From JAVKFF01 sp040226215 (lineage in GTDB: Bacteria; Pseudomonadota; Alphaproteobacteria; DSM-16000; Inquilinaceae): a DNA stretch of 64,000 nucleotides. Under the pieces are notes generated by a model that worked only from the letters and a program-made list of their open reading frames with translations, was not told the DNA's origin and did not search any database. Where the stretch lies: assembly GCA_040226215.1 (NCBI GenBank), contig JAVKFF010000149.1, forward strand, positions 6,185-70,184, read 5' to 3'. Positions 1 through 7,658 of this stretch are shown here, piece by piece (the first letter of the stretch is position 1; each line of letters begins with the position of its first letter). Both the position numbers and the translations under genes were made by a program.

Positions 1-757
1 AGCGGTTGTCCCACATCACCGCATCGCCCTTGCGCCAGCGGTGGCGGTAGGTGAAGCGGTCCGCGGTGGCGTGCCGGCGCAGTTCGTCGAGCAGGGCGCG
101 GCCCTCCTCATAGGGCATGCCGACGACCTCCCAGACCACATTGCCGCCGATATAGAGCGACTTGCGGCCGGTCTCCGGGTGGGTACGCACTAGCGGATGG
201 ACCACATCGGGCAGCTTGGCCTTCTGCTCCTCGGTCAGGGGCGGCCGATTGGGATAGCTGATCGGCCAGGCCTTGACGCGGCTGCAGACGACCTTGAGAT
301 CGGCGATCTTCGCCTTCATCGCGTCGCTGAGGCCCTCATAGGCGGCGTACATGTTGGCGAACAGGGTGTCGCCGCCCTCCGGCGGAACCTGAAGCCCATA
401 GAGCAGCGATCCCGCGCTGGGCACCTTGAGGAACTGCGAATCGCTGTGCCAGTGCCGGCCGCTCTTGGCCGCGCCGACGTATTTTCCCGCCTTCTTGATG
501 TTCGAGATGATGAAGACCTCGGGCACGTCGGGGTGGGTGTACTCGGACACGGTATGGTGTTCGAGGTCGCCCAGCCGCCTTGTGAAGGCCGCCTGGGTGG
601 CCGGCGAAAGGTCCTGGTCGCGGAACACCAGCACGGTATGGTCGAGCCAGGCCTGCCGGATCGCGTCCACTGTCTCCTGCGGAAGGTCGCCGGACAGCGC
701 GACTCCGGTGACTTCTGCGGCCATGACCTCGGTAAGGGGGCGGATCGTGAGGGACAT
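1..757 (-). CDS. TauD/TfdA-family Fe(II)/2-oxoglutarate dioxygenase, partial (C-terminus outside window)
   Basis: About 252 N-terminal residues are visible; the gene runs off the left edge of the window. The family couples oxidation of an organic acid (taurine, 2,4-D or similar) to decarboxylation of 2-oxoglutarate in the cytoplasm. The first metal pair is visible as H104-S-D106 in a WHSDSQF context, followed by the typical stretch HPLVRTHPETGRKSLYIG near residue 190. The distal His and the 2-oxoglutarate Arg lie outside the window. The start is the ATG at 757, giving MSLTIRPLTE. It is divergent from the GntR gene at 1040, and their 280-bp gap holds a motif also found in front of the enolase-superfamily gene. 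Substrate unknown. Confidence 0.88.
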   Translation of the reverse strand, partial: MSLTIRPLTEVMAAEVTGVALSGDLPQETVDAIRQAWLDHTVLVFRDQDLSPATQAAFTRRLGDLEHHTVSEYTHPDVPEVFIISNIKKAGKYVGAAKSGRHWHSDSQFLKVPSAGSLLYGLQVPPEGGDTLFANMYAAYEGLSDAMKAKIADLKVVCSRVKAWPISYPNRPPLTEEQKAKLPDVVHPLVRTHPETGRKSLYIGGNVVWEVVGMPYEEGRALLDELRRHATADRFTYRHRWRKGDAVMWDNR

Positions 758-883
758 GATCGACGGGGCTCCTAGGGGGCACGGTTGACGCGCACGGTTC
801 AGGCTCGGGGCGGAAGCCGGCGCTGTGGTTCCTCCCACGCTTCCGGAGGAAACGGCGCCACGGGCGTCTTAATACTGGTTATT

Positions 884-896
884 GTCGACTGTATAC
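884..896. promoter_or_regulatory. Candidate GntR operator, copy 1
   Basis: The 13-mer GTCGACTGTATAC occurs here and again, exactly, at 2914-2926. Here it runs into TGTATACCGTACA (891-903 region), an imperfect inverted repeat with TGTA and TACA ends. It sits in the gap between the divergent dioxygenase and GntR genes. TGTATACA-type cores are common among FCD-family GntR operators (family knowledge); assignment to the regulator at 1040 is inference. Confidence 0.55.
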
Positions 897-1039
897 CGTA
901 CACATAAGGTTGACAAGTGGCCGCCGCGCGGCAATTGAAGGCCATTGTATCGCGTCCTGCAGCGCCAAGACGGGGCCTGAGGGACGGCCGCAGCATCCTG
1001 CGCCGGGCAGGCTGAGCCGCACGGCCAGATGACGGGAAG

Positions 1040-1753
1040 ATGATGACGAGATCCAAGGGCTTTGCCGATTTGCGGCCGATCGAGCGCTCGGTGTTGTCCG
1101 AGAAGGTGGCCAAGGTCATCACCGACGGCCTGCTCCAGGGGCGGTTCCAGCCGGGCGACCGGCTGGTCGAGAACGAGTTGGCCGAGATGTTGGGTGTCAG
1201 CCGCTCGCCGATCCGCGAGGCGCTGACAGAGCTGTCGAACAGCGGCCTGGTGGCCCGGCAGCCGGGCAAGGGCGCGGCCATCCGCAAGTGGACGGTCAAG
1301 GATCTCGAAGATCTGTTCGCCATCCGCAAGCTGCTGGAGGGCGAGGTTGCCCTTCTCGTCTTCGATCACCGGGGAGAGGCCGATTTCGGCTTGCTGGAGG
1401 AGATCGTCGGCGACATGGAAGCAGCCGCCGGCGCGCGTGACTACAGCCGCATGATCGAGCTCGACATCGGATTCCACCGGGCGCTTTGGCGTCGTGCCGG
1501 CAATCGGCTGCTCGAACAGGTGCTGGAGGGGTTGAGCCTGCAATTCCGCCTGTTCCTGACGCTGAACTGGAAATTCCACGGCGGCCTCGACAAGGTCGCC
1601 GACAACCACCGGCGGCTGCTCACGGCGCTGCGCGAAGGACCGCGCGGCAACGTGCATCGGGCGATGGACGAACACGTCGTGGTCGAGAACATGGTGGACG
1701 CGATGCGCGCCCACGCCGCCGAGCGAGAGGTGGTACTGGAGGCCGGATTCTAG
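1040..1753 (+). CDS. FCD-domain GntR-family transcriptional regulator
   Basis: A 237-residue DNA-binding regulator. Residues about 15-85 form the winged helix-turn-helix, with the GntR signature GVSRSPIREAL and the wing G-K-G. Residues about 90-225 form the all-helical FCD ligand domain, with metal-type His positions in ELDIGFHRALW and DNHRRLL. Such proteins usually bind a small organic acid and release their operator. Two ATG codons in tandem (1040 and 1043) follow a GGGAAG ribosome site. Neighbours are the divergent dioxygenase and the convergent enolase-superfamily gene; the shared 13-mer in both of their promoters suggests it controls both and itself. The effector is unknown. Confidence 0.9.
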   Translation: MMTRSKGFADLRPIERSVLSEKVAKVITDGLLQGRFQPGDRLVENELAEMLGVSRSPIREALTELSNSGLVARQPGKGAAIRKWTVKDLEDLFAIRKLLEGEVALLVFDHRGEADFGLLEEIVGDMEAAAGARDYSRMIELDIGFHRALWRRAGNRLLEQVLEGLSLQFRLFLTLNWKFHGGLDKVADNHRRLLTALREGPRGNVHRAMDEHVVVENMVDAMRAHAAEREVVLEAGF

Positions 1754-1768
1754 GGCGGATCACACGCC

Positions 1769-2887
1769 TCAAGGCTCCCAGCGGAACTCCGCCAGCGTAT
1801 CCTCGTTGAGGGCGACGCCGAGGCCCGGTCCGTCGGGAATGGCGATCTGACCCTCCACGACGCGGATCGGCTCGGTGGTCAGCCGCGCGCGCAGCGGATT
1901 GTCCGTGACGTTGATCTCCTGGAAGGGCGCACGGGCCTGGGTCGCCTGGAAATGAAGACTGGCGACCAGCAGGATGTCCGTCGCCCAGCAATGCGGAATG
2001 ACGTCGACATTGCGGACCTCGGCAAGCGCGGCGATGCGCATCATCTCGGTCAGGCCGCCGCAGCGTGCCACGTCGGGCTGGATGATGCGCAGGCCGCCTT
2101 GCTCCATCAGGGCGCGGAAGCCGAAGCGCGTGGTCTCCTTCTCGCCGGTGGCGATCGGCGTCGGCGAGGCCGCGACGAGGGCGCGGAAGCCGTCGAGATC
2201 GTCGGGCGACAGCGGCTCCTCCAGGAAGCGCACACCGGTGTCGGCCAGCGCCCGGGCGAGCCAGAGCGCGTCGTCGAAGGGGATGGCGGTGCCCATGTCG
2301 ACCATGATGTCGCGCTCGTCGCCGATGCGGGCGCGCACCTGCTCCACCCAGGCGAGGTCGGAGCGCACATTGCGGCCGAGCCGGCCCCAGCCGAACTTCA
2401 TGGCGGTGAAGCCGGCATCCCGGTGCCGCTCCGCCAGGGCGACGATCTCCTCCGCGGTGTCCGGCGTCAGGTCGCTGGCATAGGCGCGGACATGGTCGCG
2501 GCGCTTGCCGCCGAGCAGCTGCCAGACCGGTACGCCGAGCGCCTTGCCGGCGATGTCCCAGAGCGCGATGTCGATGCCGCTGATGGCGTTCAGCACGATA
2601 CCGCGACGACCGAAGGTCGACGTATGGTCGTACATCTTCTGCCACAGGCGGCTGATCTGCATCGGATCCTCGCCGACCAGCATCTGCCGCAGCCCCTGGC
2701 CCGTCATCTGCGATACCGGCGCCTCGATGATCGACTTCAGGATCAGGGGTGCCGTGTGCGCCTCCCCGATTCCGGTGATTCCCACGTCGGTGTGGACCCG
2801 TATGATCAGGACGTCCTGCAGGCCATCGCCGTTGGGCAGCACGACGGGAAGTCGCAGCATGAGGGTCTCGATGTCGGTGATCTGCAT
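1769..2887 (-). CDS. Mandelate racemase/muconate lactonizing enzyme family protein (enolase superfamily)
   Basis: A 372-residue TIM-barrel enzyme that abstracts the alpha-proton of a carboxylate, typically an acid-sugar dehydratase or racemase. Seen: N-terminal capping domain (about 1-110), K154 in AMKFGWG, metal ligands D187 (MVDMG), E213/E214 (LEEPL) and E239 (TGEKE), and candidate base H289 (VIPHCW). The second Lys of the usual KxK is absent (KFG), so one half-reaction may differ from mandelate racemase. The ATG at 2887 was preferred over an upstream TTG because AGG lies six bases before it. It faces the GntR gene head to head at its 3' end and is divergent from the TSUP carrier. Exact substrate unknown. 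Confidence 0.87.
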   Translation of the reverse strand: MQITDIETLMLRLPVVLPNGDGLQDVLIIRVHTDVGITGIGEAHTAPLILKSIIEAPVSQMTGQGLRQMLVGEDPMQISRLWQKMYDHTSTFGRRGIVLNAISGIDIALWDIAGKALGVPVWQLLGGKRRDHVRAYASDLTPDTAEEIVALAERHRDAGFTAMKFGWGRLGRNVRSDLAWVEQVRARIGDERDIMVDMGTAIPFDDALWLARALADTGVRFLEEPLSPDDLDGFRALVAASPTPIATGEKETTRFGFRALMEQGGLRIIQPDVARCGGLTEMMRIAALAEVRNVDVIPHCWATDILLVASLHFQATQARAPFQEINVTDNPLRARLTTEPIRVVEGQIAIPDGPGLGVALNEDTLAEFRWEP

Positions 2888-2913
2888 GGTTGACCTGCGC
2901 AATTCTGGACACA

Positions 2914-2926
2914 GTCGACTGTATAC
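2914..2926. promoter_or_regulatory. Candidate GntR operator, copy 2
   Basis: Exact second copy of GTCGACTGTATAC, extended here to the perfect 8-bp palindrome TGTATACA (2920-2927) and overlapping the palindrome AGTCGACT (2913-2920). It lies in the 109-bp gap between the enolase-superfamily gene and the divergent TSUP carrier gene, so it could serve both. Confidence 0.55.
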
Positions 2927-2996
2927 ATTGAATGACGCCTGATCTAGCCTTCCTGCGCTTTCCGTTCGATCGTTTCCCCAAAAGGCCGGTGGGCGT

Positions 2997-3791
2997 GTGC
3001 CGACTCTGTTCGATCTGACCCTCTACGAGGGCGTCTCGCTCTGGGGCGTGGCGGCGGTCTGCCTGATCGTCTTCTGCTCCTTCTTCATCAAGGGCGCGAT
3101 CGGCATCGGCTCGTTGACCCCGATCGTCATCTTCTCGGCCTTCATCCTGTCGCCACACCACGCCGTCCTGCTGGCGCTGGTGGTCAATCTGGTCAGTCAG
3201 GTGCAGTTCATTCCGACGGCCATCCGTTTCGGCGACTGGACGGTGGCCCGGCGCGTCTTCATCTCCAACTTCATCGGCGCGGCGATCGGCATCTGGATCT
3301 TCGGCCAGGTCAGCTCGGCCGAGCTGGCATTGATCCTGGGCGCGGTCCTGGGCGGCATCGTCGTCGCCGACCTGGCGGGGCTGGTCGATCGCGTCGGCCG
3401 CCGCTGGGACGTCACCGGCGCGGGAACGGTATGGGCCCTGTCCGGCCTGGCCGGCCTGATCAGCGGGATCACCGGCGCCGGCGGGCTCTTGTTCCTGGCA
3501 CTCTACCTGCGCACGGTCTGCGCCGATCGCCTGGTGCTGCGCGGCACGATCATGCTGCTCAGCACGCTGGTCGTGTTCTGGCGCGCCATCGTGCTGACCG
3601 CCAGCGGCCTGATCGATCTCACGCTCGTCGCCGAGGGCACGTTGCTGATCCCGCTGGTGATCCTGGGCGGCTATGCCGGTGCCCGGCTGTTCCGCCGCCT
3701 GAACGAGGCCCGCTTCGCGATGCTGCTGCGGGCGGTGGTGCTGGTCGGTGCCCTGGGTCTCGTCTGGCGCGGACTCGGCGACCTGATGTGA
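2997..3791 (+). CDS. TSUP (TauE/SafE) family membrane carrier
   Basis: A 264-residue protein with about eight hydrophobic segments and the duplicated TauE/SafE layout: FFIKGAIGIG in the first half and GLISGITGAGG in the second. Family members export or import sulfite, sulfoacetate or other small organic anions across the inner membrane. The start is a GTG at 2997 with only a weak ribosome site. The gene ends in ATGTGA, where the GTG of the next carrier gene overlaps its stop, so the two are translationally coupled. The location beside a dioxygenase and an enolase-superfamily enzyme suggests transport of the same organic acid or its product, by inference. Confidence 0.85.
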   Translation: MPTLFDLTLYEGVSLWGVAAVCLIVFCSFFIKGAIGIGSLTPIVIFSAFILSPHHAVLLALVVNLVSQVQFIPTAIRFGDWTVARRVFISNFIGAAIGIWIFGQVSSAELALILGAVLGGIVVADLAGLVDRVGRRWDVTGAGTVWALSGLAGLISGITGAGGLLFLALYLRTVCADRLVLRGTIMLLSTLVVFWRAIVLTASGLIDLTLVAEGTLLIPLVILGGYAGARLFRRLNEARFAMLLRAVVLVGALGLVWRGLGDLM

Positions 3792-4756
3792 CGGGAACGA
3801 TCACCCCCGCCGACCCCGGATCGGCACCCGCGACACCGCCGCCGGGCCCGCTGCGCACCGACAACCGCGTCGCGGCGGGGATCGCCTGGATGCTGCTTGC
3901 CGGCGTGCTGTTCACCGCGATGAGCGCGATCATGAAGCATCTGGGCGAAACCATCCCGACGGCGGAGATCGTCTTCTTCCGCATGGCGGCGGGCCTGGCG
4001 GTCGTCGTCCCGGTCGCCCTGATCTACGGCGGCAGGGCCGCCTTCCACACCCGCCACCCCCTGCGGCATGCCATACGGTCCTTCTTCGGGGCCAGTTCCC
4101 TTGGCTGCGCGGTCTACGCGCTCGGCGGCCTGCCATTCGCGACGGCAACGGCGCTGGCCTTCACCACGCCGCTCTGGGTCATCGTTCTGGCGGCCCTGTT
4201 CCTGCGCGAACGGCCGAGCCTGCTGGCGGTAATCGCGGCGGCGGTGGGCTTCTCCGGCGTGCTGGTGATCGCCCAGCCGTCGGTGGTGATCGAACTTGCC
4301 GTGGTCGTCGCCATTGCCGGCGCCGTGCTGGCGGGTGGGGCGCTGACGATGGTGCGGTCGCTGTCTGCCCGCGACCGCTCACTGGCCATCGTGTTCTGGT
4401 TCTCCCTCTACGGCACCCTGTACAGCCTACCGCCGGCGCTGCTCGACTGGGTGATGCCGACGCCATTCGAGTTGCTGCTGCTCTCGACCACGGGCCTGCT
4501 CGGCGTGACCGGCCTGTTCTGCTCCGCCCAGGCCTACCGCCAGGCGACCGCGGCCTTCGTCGCGCCGGCCGATTTCGTGCGGTTGCCACTGGCCGGGTTG
4601 ATCGGCCTGCTCGTCTTCGGCGAGCTGCCGAGCAGCGCGACCCTCGGTGGCACGCTGCTGATCGTCCTCGCACTGGCCATACTGCTCGGCGATGCACGCC
4701 GGCGAAATCCCGCCCCGGGGCGGTCCTCACGCTCGCCCCCGGCCGGCCCCGGCTGA
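3788..4756 (+). CDS. DMT-superfamily (EamA) transporter
   Basis: A 322-residue protein with a proline-rich N-terminus of about 35 residues followed by ten hydrophobic segments in two EamA repeats. Recognisable elements include MSAIMKHLGE and VFFRM in the first repeat, and AQAYRQATAAFVAPADFVRLPLAG in the second. EamA carriers move metabolites such as amino acids or nucleotides across the inner membrane, often outward. The GTG start at 3788 overlaps the TSUP stop codon (GTGA), which explains the lack of a separate ribosome site. It is the last gene of this rightward pair; the following gene is convergent. Substrate unknown. Confidence 0.86.
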   Translation: MTGTITPADPGSAPATPPPGPLRTDNRVAAGIAWMLLAGVLFTAMSAIMKHLGETIPTAEIVFFRMAAGLAVVVPVALIYGGRAAFHTRHPLRHAIRSFFGASSLGCAVYALGGLPFATATALAFTTPLWVIVLAALFLRERPSLLAVIAAAVGFSGVLVIAQPSVVIELAVVVAIAGAVLAGGALTMVRSLSARDRSLAIVFWFSLYGTLYSLPPALLDWVMPTPFELLLLSTTGLLGVTGLFCSAQAYRQATAAFVAPADFVRLPLAGLIGLLVFGELPSSATLGGTLLIVLALAILLGDARRRNPAPGRSSRSPPAGPG

Positions 4757-4785
4757 CGGGGTGCTGGACGCCGAGGCGCCCGAGG

Positions 4786-6684
4786 TCAGTCCGGCGAGGG
4801 CGGCGGCGAAGCCTTGCTGCGTGCCTGTGCCGCCAGCCTGATCGCGGCGTTCGCGGCCCCGAAGCCACGGTAGCCGCCGCGGCGCTGCACGACCTCGAAG
4901 AAGCAGCGGCCGATGACCGGCTCGGTGTAGAGCTGCAGGTAGGTGCCGTGCTCATCCTCGTCATAGAGCGCATTGGCGGCGCGCAGCCGGCGGAGAAACG
5001 CTTCCTCGAGACCGAAGCGTGCGCCCAGGTCGTCATAGTAGTTGCCGGGAATGTCCAGGATCTCGACGCCATTGGCCTGGAGGCGCCCGGCCGTCTCGAA
5101 GAAGTCGTCGGTGGCGAATGCGATGTGCTGGACGCCGGAACCGAAAAAATCGGAAAGGAAACGTCCCGCCATCGTGCGGTGGCTGCCGGTGCCGTTGAGC
5201 GGGATCTTCACCGCGCCGTCGCGCGTCTCCACGACCTGGCTGCGCACCAGGCCGCCCTGGTCGGCGATGTCGACCTCCGGCGTTCGATGCATGCCGAAAA
5301 GCGTCGTGTAGAACAGAACACTCGACAGCATCTCGTCATATTCCATCGACTGGGAGACGTGGTCGATCGCGATCAGGCCCATGTCCGCGTCCGCGCCGGC
5401 ATCCCCGGTCTCCCTGAAATCGACATCCCAGAGCCTGCCGAGCGGTTCCCGCCGGTCGGTGAAGTAGATCAGGCTGCCGCCGACGCCGCGGATCGCCGGC
5501 AGGTTCAGTTCCCCCTCGGCGACCGGCTGTTCGAAGGGCTGGGCCAGCAATTCGCCGGCCCGCGCGGCGGCACCGCCGGCATCGTCGACCTCCAGGGCCA
5601 GCGCGCAGACCGAGGCGCCGTGCAGCAGGTGAAAGGCGTGGGCGAAGCCGTCGCGCTCGGTGTTCAGCAGAAGGTTGATCCGACCCTGGCGCCAGCCGAC
5701 CACGTTCTTGGAGACATGGCGATGGGCGGGCACGAAACCTAGCGCGCGCAGGCGCCTCTCGATCGCCGCCTCCTCTTCCTCGGCCACGGCGCATTCGATG
5801 AAGGACCAGGCGCGCGGCACCGCCGGCGGCGGCAAGGCCTTGTCGACCCCGAAGGCCGGCAGGGATGTCGCGGTGCGTACCCGATCGGCCGCGGCGACGA
5901 GCGAGCGCATGCCGTCGACGGCGACGGCCTTGGCGGACCCGGCGCGGAACTGGTCGTTGAAGATCTCCAGCGAGACATAGCCCGCATAGCCGGTGGCGGC
6001 GACCGCCTGGAGAAACCCGTCGACGTCGAGCCCGCCCTGGCCGGGCATGCAGCGGAAGTGCCGGCTCCAGGACAGATGGTCGAGGCTGAGGCGTGGGGCG
6101 TCGGCGACCTGCACGAAGAAAATGCGGTCGCCCGGAATCCGCCGGATGCTGTCGGGATCGATGTCGCGGCAGAGCGTGTGGAAGGAATCGAGCACCAGGC
6201 CGACGGCCGGGTGGTCGGCCCGGCGCACCACCTCCCAGGCATCACGGTGGTCGAAGACGTGACGGCCCCAGGCCAGTGCCTCGAAGCCAACCTTCAGGCC
6301 TCGGGCGTGGGCGCGCTCGCCCAACTCCCGGAAGTCGTCTGCCGCCCGGTCGATTCCGCCAAGAGCCTGGGGCGAGACGTTGGAGCACACCAGCATGAGG
6401 CCGGCGCCGAGCTCCTGCATCACCTCGAACTTGCGCTCGGCCCGGTCGAGGGCCCTCGATCGCAACGGCTCGGGCAACCCCTCGAAATCGCGGAAGGGCT
6501 GAAACAGGGCGACCTCCAGACCGCGGTCGCGCACCATCTGGCCGACCGCGCGAGCACCGGCGGGGAAGGCGAGGAAGTCGTTCTCGAAGATCTCCACGCC
6601 GAAAAAGCCGGCATTGGCGATGGCGTCGAGCTTCTCCTCGAGGTCGCCTGACAGCGAGACGGTGGCAATCCCGGTCCTCAGCAT
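4786..6684 (-). CDS. quiC1: 3-dehydroshikimate dehydratase fused to an HPPD-like dioxygenase domain (QuiC1 type)
   Basis: A 632-residue two-domain enzyme. Residues 1-about 275 form a xylose-isomerase-like TIM barrel that converts 3-dehydroshikimate to protocatechuate; the four metal ligands are in place at E135, D166, Q192 and E240, in the spacing known from the Pseudomonas QuiC1 fusion. Residues about 290-632 are two VOC modules like 4-hydroxyphenylpyruvate dioxygenase, with the iron triad intact at H442, H520 and E597. Whether the second domain is active in QuiC1 proteins is uncertain. The ATG at 6684 begins MLRTGIATVS. Its promoter carries a copy of the 14-bp repeat also found before the quinate/shikimate dehydrogenase and TRAP genes. 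Confidence 0.92.
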   Translation of the reverse strand: MLRTGIATVSLSGDLEEKLDAIANAGFFGVEIFENDFLAFPAGARAVGQMVRDRGLEVALFQPFRDFEGLPEPLRSRALDRAERKFEVMQELGAGLMLVCSNVSPQALGGIDRAADDFRELGERAHARGLKVGFEALAWGRHVFDHRDAWEVVRRADHPAVGLVLDSFHTLCRDIDPDSIRRIPGDRIFFVQVADAPRLSLDHLSWSRHFRCMPGQGGLDVDGFLQAVAATGYAGYVSLEIFNDQFRAGSAKAVAVDGMRSLVAAADRVRTATSLPAFGVDKALPPPAVPRAWSFIECAVAEEEEAAIERRLRALGFVPAHRHVSKNVVGWRQGRINLLLNTERDGFAHAFHLLHGASVCALALEVDDAGGAAARAGELLAQPFEQPVAEGELNLPAIRGVGGSLIYFTDRREPLGRLWDVDFRETGDAGADADMGLIAIDHVSQSMEYDEMLSSVLFYTTLFGMHRTPEVDIADQGGLVRSQVVETRDGAVKIPLNGTGSHRTMAGRFLSDFFGSGVQHIAFATDDFFETAGRLQANGVEILDIPGNYYDDLGARFGLEEAFLRRLRAANALYDEDEHGTYLQLYTEPVIGRCFFEVVQRRGGYRGFGAANAAIRLAAQARSKASPPPSPD

Positions 6685-6732
6685 CGCTGGCGGTCTCCAG
6701 AAGCGGGAGCGGTGGATGTGGCGCGCCAGTAT

Positions 6733-6746
6733 GTACTAAACAGTAC
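6733..6746. promoter_or_regulatory. Candidate TetR operator A (quiC1 promoter)
   Basis: ACTAAACAGTACGT fits the inverted repeat ACKAA-N4-TWCGT found at three promoters of this cluster (also 7565-7578 and 8646-8659). It is about 50 bp upstream of the quiC1 start. It is followed by ACA, as are the other two sites. Confidence 0.62.
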
Positions 6747-6859
6747 GTACATTCAAACCCTCGCTATACCGCGGACCGGGTGCGTCGTCGATGCGGGGCG
6801 AGGTGGCGGGGTCGAGGCGCGTCGGACGGGGCGGATCGCCCACCCCAACGCCGCGCCGG

Positions 6860-7531
6860 TCAATCGGTGCGCACGTAGCGCCAGACCATCTCGATGACCT
6901 CGTCGCGGAGGCGTTTCTGGGAGCGGGCGGAATCGAGGCTGGTGGCGAAGATCTTCGAGAAGGTCGCCCGGTTGGAGACGTTGAAGAAACAAAGCGCGCT
7001 GATCTGCCAGTGCAGGTGCATGGGGTCGAGTCGGGGCCGGAAGGTGCCATCCTCCACACCGCGCCGGTAGAGGCGGGCGATCGTGTCGATGGCCGGCACG
7101 TTCACCGCCTTGACCACCGAGGACTGGTCGAGATAGTCGCCGTGGTGGATATTCTCGATCATCACCAGGCGGATGAAGTCCTCATTGCTGTGGTGATGAT
7201 CGAAGGTGAAGCGCACCAGACGCTTCAGCGCCGCCTCGGCCGAGAGTCCGTCCAGCTTGAGCTTCGCCTCCTGCTCGCGGACCTTGCCGTAGGCGGCGGT
7301 CAGGACGGCCAGATAGAGGCCATCCTTGTTGCCGTAATAGTAGTAGATCATCCGCTTGCTGGACTTCGTCTTGGCGGCGATCTCGTCGATCCGGGCGCCG
7401 GAGAGGCCGTTGCGGGCGAACTCGGCGGTGGCCACCTCGATGATGTTCCGCTTCGTCTCCTCGGGGTCGTAGCCTTGCGGAGCGTCGGGCGGCGTCGCGT
7501 CGGGCTTCGGTCTTGGCTTCTGCATGGGCAT
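6860..7531 (-). CDS. TetR-family transcriptional regulator, probable regulator of quinate/shikimate genes
   Basis: About 223 residues. After a proline-rich N-terminal tail, residues about 25-75 form the TetR helix-turn-helix (ATAEFARNGLSGARIDEIA, then SSKRMIYYYYGNKDGLY); the rest is the helical ligand and dimer domain. It lies between quiC1 and the divergent quinate/shikimate dehydrogenase gene. Three candidate operators with the same 14-bp inverted repeat flank it, which fits repression of itself and the pathway with a pathway intermediate as inducer (inference). The start is uncertain: ATG at 7531 or 7525, or GTG at 7537, all give the same domain. Confidence 0.88.
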   Translation of the reverse strand: MPMQKPRPKPDATPPDAPQGYDPEETKRNIIEVATAEFARNGLSGARIDEIAAKTKSSKRMIYYYYGNKDGLYLAVLTAAYGKVREQEAKLKLDGLSAEAALKRLVRFTFDHHHSNEDFIRLVMIENIHHGDYLDQSSVVKAVNVPAIDTIARLYRRGVEDGTFRPRLDPMHLHWQISALCFFNVSNRATFSKIFATSLDSARSQKRLRDEVIEMVWRYVRTD

Positions 7532-7564
7532 GGACACGCGGTCTGGCGTTCGTCGTTTGACTAA

Positions 7565-7578
7565 ACTAACTAGTTCGT
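7565..7578. promoter_or_regulatory. Candidate TetR operator B (between tetR and dehydrogenase)
   Basis: ACTAACTAGTTCGT, the most symmetric copy of the ACKAA-N4-TWCGT motif, with a CTAG centre. It lies in the divergent gap between the TetR gene and the quinate/shikimate dehydrogenase. Its position argues against the far-upstream start of the dehydrogenase reading frame at 7524, which would place the operator inside the coding region. Confidence 0.62.
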
Positions 7579-7658
7579 ACAGTATCCGGGATATTCACCG
7601 CAAGCGGCCGGGCGCGCTGGTGCCGGGCCATCATCGGATCTACGCTCAGGGCTCGGAC

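Noticed and set aside
1620..3161. A 513-codon minus-strand frame covering the enolase gene
   Set aside because: Different frame of the real enolase-superfamily gene, with Arg/Ala/Pro/Gly-rich composition and no recognisable motif.
4786..6684. Tyrosine-pathway 4-hydroxyphenylpyruvate dioxygenase
   Set aside because: The N-terminal half is a complete 3-dehydroshikimate dehydratase and the neighbours are quinate/shikimate genes; no tyrosine genes are present.
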